Positions 7,803 to 11,840 of a stretch of DNA of 11,840 nt are shown here, in pieces. The translations under genes were made by a program, and so were the position numbers. The DNA comes from Parachlamydiaceae bacterium (GTDB taxonomy: Bacteria; Chlamydiota; Chlamydiia; Chlamydiales; Parachlamydiaceae), in NCBI GenBank assembly GCA_030679615.1, contig JAUXSJ010000213.1:1-11840 (forward strand). Reading direction: 5' to 3'. Each line of letters starts with the position of its first letter. Positions within the stretch are counted from its first letter, which is position 1. Under the pieces are notes generated by a model, which was not told the origin of the DNA, searched no databases, and saw only the letters and a program-made list of their open reading frames with translations.

Positions 7803-7939
7803 TTTATTACTTTTATAAATTTATTTTTATAATAAACTTAGTTGACTTCTTAGGTCCTATGCAAATTAAAGCGTTCTCTGAATTCTGTGAAAGCACTCGT
7901 AGATGGGAAATTGCAGCCGGGTCCATATTTTTAATTTTA
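7803..7939 (-). other. Upstream (promoter/leader) region of the kdp operon, with a high-GC patch
   Basis: About 137 bp separate kdpA from the fold-back element, and the kdp promoter should lie here or just beyond. I see no strong promoter; TTGCAT followed 18 bp later by TAAGTT on the minus strand is the best weak candidate. Positions 7871-7926 are 50% G+C (28 of 56 by my count), far above the flanks. On the minus strand a 37-codon frame runs from ATG at 7926 to TAA at 7813-7815, ending 10 nt before the kdpA start. It has no Shine-Dalgarno sequence, is not hydrophobic, and is not KdpF. The plus strand is also open across the patch. It may be a fragment of an older gene or a structured leader. 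Confidence 0.4.
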
Positions 7940-8101
7940 GACCTCTTTCGAAACTCCATTTGATTGCTAAAATTGCACTTTTTGTCACCTTTTTTGTAAA
8001 ATTTTTCAGCCGTATGTATTCATATGACTTCAAAATTTTTCAAAAAACATACTCAAAAATACCAAGTTTTTTCAATCAAAGCAAATTTCGAAAGAAGTCT
8101 A
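7938..8101. mobile_element. MITE-like fold-back element with terminal inverted repeats and flanking TA
   Basis: Positions 7940-7966 and the reverse complement of 8073-8099 agree at 22 of 27 bases, sharing GAC-TCTTTCGAAA and TTTGATTG blocks. The inner parts also pair imperfectly towards a centre near 8019, so almost the whole 160 bp can fold into one long hairpin. The element begins GAC, ends GTC, and has TA on both sides (7938-7939 and 8100-8101). This fits a TA target duplication as made by IS630/Tc1-type and some IS5-type transposases. There is no transposase inside, hence MITE-like. It ends 18 bp after the dps stop and sits upstream of kdpA, so it could terminate one transcript and affect the other promoter. 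The inverted repeat is seen directly; mobility is inferred. Confidence 0.65.
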
Positions 8102-8117
8102 TTGATCCAGCTGTGAT

Positions 8118-8627
8118 CTATCTATCTCCGTGGTTTTTACGAGATTCAGAGGCCACTTGAGTTTGAATACTGGCTCTTAACATCCAAGCACTTTTTTCAT
8201 GAAAAGCGAGTTGTTTAATAAGTAAGTCTCCTGAAGCTTGATCTAAAAGCTTATTTACTAACTCGATTCGTTCTCTTAAAAATCGCGAAATCGTTTCATG
8301 TCCATTAAGAAGATCTTTTAGCATTTCATTAGCGTCAAGATCTTCAGATGCCTCTTTAATAGAGGTCATTTCTAAGAAATGTTTTAGTGTTCCTGGTGTC
8401 TTTTCACCTAACATTCGAATACGTTCAGCTAATTCATCAATTCCATCAGCAAGCTCTTCATACTGTTTCTCTAAAAATATATGAAGGGAATAAAATCCTG
8501 GGTCAATGATGTTCCAATGAAAATTTTGTGTTTTTACATATAAAACATATGTATCAGCTAATGCTAAACTTAAATATTGGGCTATTTGTTTACGTACGCG
8601 GATTTCTAAACCAATATTACACTCCAT
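8118..8627 (-). CDS. dps: Dps-family DNA-binding ferritin
   Basis: Dps proteins form 12-mers that oxidise Fe(II) with peroxide, store the iron and often coat DNA, protecting against oxidative damage. This 169-residue protein has a full ferritin-like four-helix pattern. The inter-subunit ferroxidase ligands are all present with family spacing: His37 (in NFHWN), His49, Glu53, Asp64 and Glu68 (in IDELAER). The C-terminal helix block FHEKSAWMLRA (142-152) is also typical. I place the start at ATG 8625-8627 because GAGGG lies 5 nt upstream; an in-frame GTG at 8639 overlaps that Shine-Dalgarno sequence. It is the third gene of the stress cluster, 30 bp after the CMD-family gene. A short charged tail (SRKNHGDR) ends the protein. 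Confidence 0.92.
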   Translation of the reverse strand: MECNIGLEIRVRKQIAQYLSLALADTYVLYVKTQNFHWNIIDPGFYSLHIFLEKQYEELADGIDELAERIRMLGEKTPGTLKHFLEMTSIKEASEDLDANEMLKDLLNGHETISRFLRERIELVNKLLDQASGDLLIKQLAFHEKSAWMLRASIQTQVASESRKNHGDR

Positions 8628-8632
8628 GATAA

Positions 8633-8637
8633 CCCTC
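8633..8637 (-). promoter_or_regulatory. Ribosome binding site deciding the dps start
   Basis: Minus-strand GAGGG lies 5 nt before ATG 8627. The upstream in-frame GTG (8637-8639) falls within this site, so it is unlikely to be the initiator. Confidence 0.7.
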
Positions 8638-8657
8638 ACCTAAAATTGCATTTATTT

Positions 8658-9197
8658 TTAAATATTTTCTGGAGCTAAAGGAAAATCAATAGGTGTTCCC
8701 GTGATAAGATTAAAGTAATTTGTAAACATATTCAGGTTGATTAATAGAATAATTTCTACTAATTCTTTGTCACTGACACCAGCTTTTTTTAAAAGATCAA
8801 CGTCTTGATTCGATATTTGTCCTTTTTCAGTAACAACCGTTTTGACAAATTGAAGAATGGCATCACTTTTTAAATCTTCTGATTTTCCATGTCTTGCTTT
8901 TAAAATATCTTCATCATTGATTCCAATTTTTTTAGCTATCGATGTATGTGCTGATAGGCAATAGTTGCAGCTATTTGTTTGTCCGACAATTAAAGCAATT
9001 TTTTCACGTAATTGAGGGGGGATTGAGGTTTCTTCGCCGGCTTGCATAAGCCCAAGCATCCCTTTTAAAGCAGCGGGGGAGTGACCCAAATTTTGAAAAA
9101 TATTGATCACTTTACCCATTTTTTTTTCTAATTGCTGATAAATTTCTTTCAGCTCGCCTTGTGCTTCTTCGACTTTTACAGGATTGATTCGAGACAT
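8658..9197 (-). CDS. Carboxymuconolactone decarboxylase / AhpD-like peroxidase family protein
   Basis: This is a 179-residue member of the AhpD/CMD fold, whose AhpD-type members reduce peroxides or recycle peroxiredoxins with a thiol pair. The signature is seen at Cys77-x-x-Cys80-x-x-x-His84 (NSCNYCLSAH), preceded by the helix REKIALIVGQT that leads into the catalytic site. The rest is helical, with no signal or membrane segment. The start is supported by AAGGA about 8 nt upstream. It follows the DUF892 gene by 14 bp and precedes dps by 30 bp, so the three are probably one transcript. That points to peroxide defence rather than aromatic catabolism. No ahpC or other partner is in the window, and the exact substrate is unknown. 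Confidence 0.85.
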   Translation of the reverse strand: MSRINPVKVEEAQGELKEIYQQLEKKMGKVINIFQNLGHSPAALKGMLGLMQAGEETSIPPQLREKIALIVGQTNSCNYCLSAHTSIAKKIGINDEDILKARHGKSEDLKSDAILQFVKTVVTEKGQISNQDVDLLKKAGVSDKELVEIILLINLNMFTNYFNLITGTPIDFPLAPENI

Positions 9198-9211
9198 ACT
9201 CTTAATCCTTT

Positions 9212-9766
9212 TTAAAAATGTGTTTCTTTTGTAGCTTCTTTTTCAGCGTCATCATTAACCCCATCTGTGAAAAAACCACCTTCTGCAATATCTGTAAGAA
9301 GTTCATTCAAAGATGCTTCTTCATCTAAATTTTGTTGTAAAATATCTGCTATAGCATCGAAATCAACAGAATTATTTCCAATATTATTTAAATGATGGGC
9401 GATGGCACGTGCCGATCCATATGCCGCTATTCCATAATGATTAATTTTTTGGCAACAAATGATCAAACAAGCATCTTTAACAACTGGAGAGGTTGGTGAA
9501 TCAATGGTTTCTTGACATTCCTCAATAAGACCTCTAATCCCTTTTGATAATGATCCTGTTGGATTTTCATTAAGTATTTTGAAAATATTTTTCAGACGAG
9601 CTAACTGATTTTTTGATTCTTCTAGATAATCTTCTATCGATTCTTTAAATTCACTATTTGAAGAGGCTGTAATCACTTTTGGAAAAAAATCAATGATTTG
9701 ATTTTCACCATCATAAAGGCTTCTGAGTTGATTCACAAACATTTCATAAAATGCATTTTGTTTCAT
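9212..9766 (-). CDS. DUF892 (YciF-like) ferritin-fold protein with altered ligand motif
   Basis: This 184-residue protein fits the DUF892/YciF family, ferritin-like helical bundles linked to stress responses. Family landmarks are LRSLYDGENQ (14-23), YLEES (47-51), GLIEE (79-83), the helix containing NHYGIAAYG (109-117) and LDEE (147-150). The family helix motif normally reads EHYEIAAYG. Here both Glu positions are changed (Asn109 and Gly112), and the His of the HLEET block is Tyr47, so the usual di-iron site seems impaired. The acidic tail (FTDGVNDDAEKEATKE) is short and probably flexible. ATG 9764-9766 is preferred because GGAGG sits 5 nt upstream; a TTG four codons earlier lies inside that site. 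It is the first gene of the stress cluster. Confidence 0.85.
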   Translation of the reverse strand: MKQNAFYEMFVNQLRSLYDGENQIIDFFPKVITASSNSEFKESIEDYLEESKNQLARLKNIFKILNENPTGSLSKGIRGLIEECQETIDSPTSPVVKDACLIICCQKINHYGIAAYGSARAIAHHLNNIGNNSVDFDAIADILQQNLDEEASLNELLTDIAEGGFFTDGVNDDAEKEATKETHF

Positions 9767-9771
9767 CTTTA

Positions 9772-9776
9772 CCTCC
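9772..9776 (-). promoter_or_regulatory. Strong ribosome binding site deciding the DUF892 start
   Basis: Minus-strand GGAGG lies 5 nt before ATG 9766. The in-frame TTG at 9776-9778 overlaps it and is therefore unlikely to be the start. Confidence 0.75.
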
Positions 9777-9782
9777 AAATAT

Positions 9783-9810
9783 AAAAAAATGTTTATATAT
9801 ACTAAACATT
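9783..9810 (-). promoter_or_regulatory. Inverted repeat with T-tract in front of the stress cluster (operator or attenuator)
   Basis: AATGTTTA (9788-9795) and TAAACATT (9803-9810) form a perfect 8-bp inverted repeat around 7 nt. On the minus strand it is followed at once by seven T residues and then, 6 nt later, by the DUF892 Shine-Dalgarno sequence. It could be an operator overlapping the promoter, or a weak terminator/attenuator; the stem has only two G-C pairs. Confidence 0.4.
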
Positions 9811-9834
9811 ACAGAAATTGAGATGAGACATCAA
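9806..9834 (-). promoter_or_regulatory. Possible promoter of the DUF892-CMD-dps cluster
   Basis: On the minus strand TTGATG (9829-9834) and TAATGT (9806-9811) are 17 bp apart. The -10 match is only three of six. The -10 overlaps one arm of the inverted repeat at 9788-9810, which would suit repression. It is weak evidence on its own. Confidence 0.3.
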
Positions 9835-9866
9835 TGAATAAATTTGGGAAATGAATCAGAAAATGA

Positions 9867-9900
9867 TAGAAACTTTAAGTATAACAGTTAAGGGTTTCTA
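9867..9900 (-). terminator. Possible hairpin at the end of map
   Basis: TAGAAACTTTAA (9867-9878) pairs with TTAAGGGTTTCTA (9888-9900) with one bulge, giving a stem of about 12 bp that includes the map stop codon. The minus strand downstream has only a short T-rich stretch (TCATTTTC), so it is a weak terminator at best, though the position is right. Confidence 0.35.
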
Positions 9901-10784
9901 GTCCAAGGGGTTAGGATTTCATGTCCTGTTTCAGTGATTAAAATAGTATGCTCCCATTGACCACTAGCTCGACCATCTTTAGTTCTTGCGATCCATTTTG
10001 TGACAGGATCAATGACTGCATCTCTGACTCCAGCATTAATCATGGGTTCGATGGTAAAAGTCATGCCTGGAACAAGTAAAATAGAACTTTTATTTCTACA
10101 ATGGGGTATTTGAGGGGATTCATGAAAATCTACTCCTACTCCATGTCCAACAAATTGATGCACGACTGAACAGCCTTTTGATGAGGCGTAATCTTCAATG
10201 ACGTCTCCAATTTTAGAAACAGGAACACCTGGTCTGAGAATTTCAATGGAGCGCATTAAGCATTCATAAGAAACATCAACAACAAGTTGTCTTTCCTTAG
10301 AAATTTCACCTATTGTAACCATGCGACTATTATCTCCATAATACCCATCCAAAATACAGGTCACATCAATATTGACAATATCACCGTCCATTAATGGGAT
10401 ATCATTTGGGATTCCGTGACAGATGACTTCATTTAAGGACGTACAAATGCTTTTCGGAAAAGGAGGAGAGCCATAGTGAAGAGGAGCTGGAATTGCGCCA
10501 GCTTCTAAATGTAATTTATGTGCGTAATCATTTAATTCTAAAGTAGTTACACCTTTTTGAGCTTTTTTACATACTGCATCTAAAATTTTTGAAGCAAGTT
10601 GACAAGAGGCTCTGATTTTATTGATTTGCTCTTCATCTTTGATTAAAATTTGATATTTTCTGAAGTATTCTTTTTTTAAATCTAAAGAAGGAAGTTTTTT
10701 TTCTGAAGAGGGTAACTGTGGAAAATGACATTTTTTCCATTTTTTTTGGCTTCCGCACCAACATTCATCATTACGACCGATCAT
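9888..10784 (-). CDS. map: Type I methionine aminopeptidase with N-terminal SEC-C motif
   Basis: This enzyme removes the initiator Met from nascent proteins in the cytoplasm. Its 298 residues begin with a SEC-C zinc motif (GRNDECWCGSQKKWKKCH, 3-20; Cys8, Cys10, Cys19, His20). A linker and the pita-bread catalytic domain follow. The five metal ligands are Asp140, Asp151, His214, Glu246 and Glu277, with spacing nearly identical to E. coli MetAP. His123 in CHGIP is the conserved active-site His. The SEC-C extension is known from chlamydial and some other bacterial MetAPs and may aid ribosome association. The ATG is preceded by GAGGA at short spacing. It is transcribed away from trmB, with a good promoter at 10812-10841. 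Confidence 0.96.
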   Translation of the reverse strand: MIGRNDECWCGSQKKWKKCHFPQLPSSEKKLPSLDLKKEYFRKYQILIKDEEQINKIRASCQLASKILDAVCKKAQKGVTTLELNDYAHKLHLEAGAIPAPLHYGSPPFPKSICTSLNEVICHGIPNDIPLMDGDIVNIDVTCILDGYYGDNSRMVTIGEISKERQLVVDVSYECLMRSIEILRPGVPVSKIGDVIEDYASSKGCSVVHQFVGHGVGVDFHESPQIPHCRNKSSILLVPGMTFTIEPMINAGVRDAVIDPVTKWIARTKDGRASGQWEHTILITETGHEILTPWTRNP

Positions 10785-10811
10785 AAATCCTCAAGAATAA
10801 ATTAAGTGTAA

Positions 10812-10841
10812 ACTATACATAAATAAAGGATTTATGTACAA
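10812..10841 (-). promoter_or_regulatory. Promoter of map
   Basis: On the minus strand TTGTAC (10836-10841) and TATAGT (10812-10817) are separated by 18 bp, with five of six -10 bases matching consensus. Transcription would begin near 10805, about 20 bp before the map ATG. This is the best promoter-like pair in the window. Confidence 0.5.
10816..10838. repeat. Perfect 9-bp inverted repeat in the map/trmB divergent region
   Basis: TACATAAAT (10816-10824) and ATTTATGTA (10830-10838) form a perfect inverted repeat around AAAGG. It fills the spacer between the candidate -35 and -10 boxes of map and overlaps their edges, the usual layout of a dimeric repressor site. It lies 55 bp before trmB and could influence both genes. 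The sequence is certain; regulation is inferred. Confidence 0.5.
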
Positions 10842-10892
10842 TTGCAAGCTTTAATTTATTGATTAATAACAGATAAATAGATTTGTTAAAGT

Positions 10893-11588
10893 ATGAAGCC
10901 AGCAAATTTTAAGTCTCCTTTCGATTGGAATAATCGACACATTACCATTCATGACAAGATTTGGTATTTACCCAAACAATTTTACGATTTTGATAGTTTT
11001 CAATTTTCTGGTTGGTCCCATCCGGAAGTATTTGAAAAACAACAGCCAATTTGCATTGAGTATTGTAGTGGGAATGGCGCATGGATTGCAGAAAGAGCGT
11101 TAAAAAATCCCCATTTCAATTGGGTTGCTGTTGAAAAAAAATTTGTAAGAGCACGGAAAATTTGGACAAAATTAAAAAGTTTAAATTTAACAAACTTGTT
11201 GATCGCCAGTGCTGAAGGATCCTTAATTACACAAAAATACTTCCCCTCAAATAGTGTAAAAAGTGTGTATATTAATTTTCCAGATCCTTGGCCTAAAACG
11301 CGTCATGCTAAGCATCGCATTATTCAAACGCCATTTATTGAAGATATCTGGAGGATTTTAGAAAATAATGGGGATTTGACCATTGTGACAGATGATCCGG
11401 ATTATTCAGAAATGGTTCATAAAGTATTACAACAAAGCCTTGGTTTTCAATCTTTACATCCACATCCCTTTTATACAGTAGATTATCCTGATTATGGGAC
11501 ATCCTATTTTGAAGATTTATGGCGGGAAAAAGGAAAAACAATTCGGTATCATGTTTATCGGAAAGTGAATGGGAATGATGGATCCTGA
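10893..11588 (+). CDS. trmB: tRNA (guanine-N7-)-methyltransferase TrmB
   Basis: TrmB uses S-adenosylmethionine to methylate G46 of tRNA variable loops. The 231-residue protein is of usual length. The SAM-binding loop is IEYCSGNGAW (55-64), less canonical than the common EIGxGxG form, followed by the acidic end of the next strand at Glu81 (VAVEKK). The family hallmark INFPDPWPKTRHAKHR (127-142) includes catalytic-region Asp131, and TDDPDY (166-171) and TSYFEDLWREKGKTI (203-217) match the C-terminal substrate region. A stop codon lies two codons upstream, so ATG 10893 is the first possible ATG; its Shine-Dalgarno sequence is poor (AAAG). The 3' end overlaps the next gene. Confidence 0.93.
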   Translation: MKPANFKSPFDWNNRHITIHDKIWYLPKQFYDFDSFQFSGWSHPEVFEKQQPICIEYCSGNGAWIAERALKNPHFNWVAVEKKFVRARKIWTKLKSLNLTNLLIASAEGSLITQKYFPSNSVKSVYINFPDPWPKTRHAKHRIIQTPFIEDIWRILENNGDLTIVTDDPDYSEMVHKVLQQSLGFQSLHPHPFYTVDYPDYGTSYFEDLWREKGKTIRYHVYRKVNGNDGS

Positions 11589-11840
11589 AGATATCGAGTT
11601 AGATCAGTATTCAGAACCTAAATGTTTGTCTTTTCGTTCGCCAAGAATTTTTAACGGAATTTGGAAAGGGAAATATTTGGATGGTTTTGATGCGGTTACA
11701 ATTACATTAGATGGCGAATTAAATTCTCCTTTGGAATGGGAAAAAGAAAAACAACTAGCCAAAGAAATTATTGAATCTGGTCATGCGATTTTTTGGAAAT
11801 TGAATCTTGGTTTAGAAAAAAAATTATCATTTCCCTTTCA
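11569..11840 (+). CDS. Hypothetical protein, start of gene (C-terminus beyond window)
   Basis: An open frame, shifted relative to trmB, runs off the right edge. Three closely spaced in-frame ATGs (11569, 11575 and 11578) are possible starts, all inside the trmB tail. GGAAAG at 11560-11565 best suits 11569, so translational coupling to trmB is likely. About 90 residues are visible: an acidic beginning (MDPEDIELDQYSE), then SFRSPRIFNGIWKGKYLDGFDA, VTITLDGELNSPLEW and a Lys/Glu-rich helix (EKEKQLAKEIIESGHAIFW). There is no signal peptide or membrane segment. I do not recognise the family. Codon use resembles its neighbours, and the overlap argues for a real gene. Confidence 0.7.
   Translation, partial: MGMMDPEDIELDQYSEPKCLSFRSPRIFNGIWKGKYLDGFDAVTITLDGELNSPLEWEKEKQLAKEIIESGHAIFWKLNLGLEKKLSFPF

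Noticed and set aside
7813..7926. The 37-codon minus-strand frame upstream of kdpA as kdpF
   Set aside because: KdpF is a single hydrophobic membrane span. This peptide is polar and charged and has no Shine-Dalgarno sequence.
7803..7939. c-di-AMP (ydaO-type) riboswitch upstream of kdpA
   Set aside because: Such riboswitches precede kdp genes in some bacteria, but I could not find the conserved core sequences here, and the space before the fold-back element is short.
7903..8160. Plus-strand open frame of 85 codons between kdpA and dps
   Set aside because: It crosses the fold-back element and runs into the end of dps on the opposite strand. It has no convincing ribosome binding site or recognisable domain.
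8628..8639. GTG at 8639 as the dps start
   Set aside because: It overlaps the GAGGG ribosome binding site for the ATG at 8627, and the extra four residues match nothing in the family.
9767..9778. TTG at 9778 as the DUF892 start
   Set aside because: It overlaps the GGAGG ribosome binding site of the ATG at 9766.
11335..11541. Minus-strand 68-codon frame inside trmB
   Set aside because: It is antisense to conserved TrmB motifs with no supporting start signal.
1..11840. CRISPR array, tRNA or rRNA gene
   Set aside because: I saw no regularly spaced repeats, no tRNA-like cloverleaf with conserved T-loop sequence, and no rRNA segments in the intergenic stretches.

Overview
This is an AT-rich window from a bacterium, most likely a chlamydia of the environmental (amoeba-associated, Parachlamydiaceae-like) kind. 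The clues are the low GC, a methionine aminopeptidase carrying an N-terminal SEC-C zinc-binding motif of the kind known in chlamydiae, a divergent chlamydial-looking TrmB, and short-repeat debris between genes. The assignment is an inference; no rRNA or other decisive marker is present.

Layout, left to right. (1) 1-396, minus strand: an unrecognised asparagine-rich protein with a basic patch, running off the left edge. (2) 397-779: very AT-rich spacer with small repeats. (3) 780-7802, minus strand: a compact kdp operon transcribed kdpA-kdpB-kdpC-kdpD, with gaps of 11 and 14 bp and a 4-bp ATGA overlap at kdpC/kdpD. It encodes the P-type K+ pump subunits A, B and C plus the sensor KdpD. No kdpF precedes kdpA, and no kdpE follows kdpD within the window. 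(4) 7803-8117: the kdp upstream region, holding a ~160-bp fold-back element with TA at both ends, and a patch of unusually high GC. (5) 8118-9766, minus strand: a three-gene stress cluster (DUF892/YciF-like ferritin fold, AhpD/CMD-family protein, Dps). (6) 9888-10784, minus strand: map. (7) A divergent promoter region with a perfect 9-bp inverted repeat. (8) 10893-11588, plus strand: trmB, overlapping the start of an unrecognised gene that leaves the right edge.

How the genes work together: KdpA binds and translocates K+, KdpB hydrolyses ATP, and KdpC bridges and stabilises them. KdpD would normally phosphorylate KdpE to switch the operon on. Here KdpD is full length and its N-terminal ATP-binding and USP regions look intact, but the kinase core has lost the phospho-accepting His, the N-box Asn, the G1 Asp and both G2 Gly residues. 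With no KdpE nearby, it looks like a pseudokinase sensor with some other output. This is the strongest unusual signal in the window. The stress cluster pairs a ferroxidase-competent Dps with a thiol peroxidase-type protein and a DUF892 protein whose own metal-ligand motif appears degraded.
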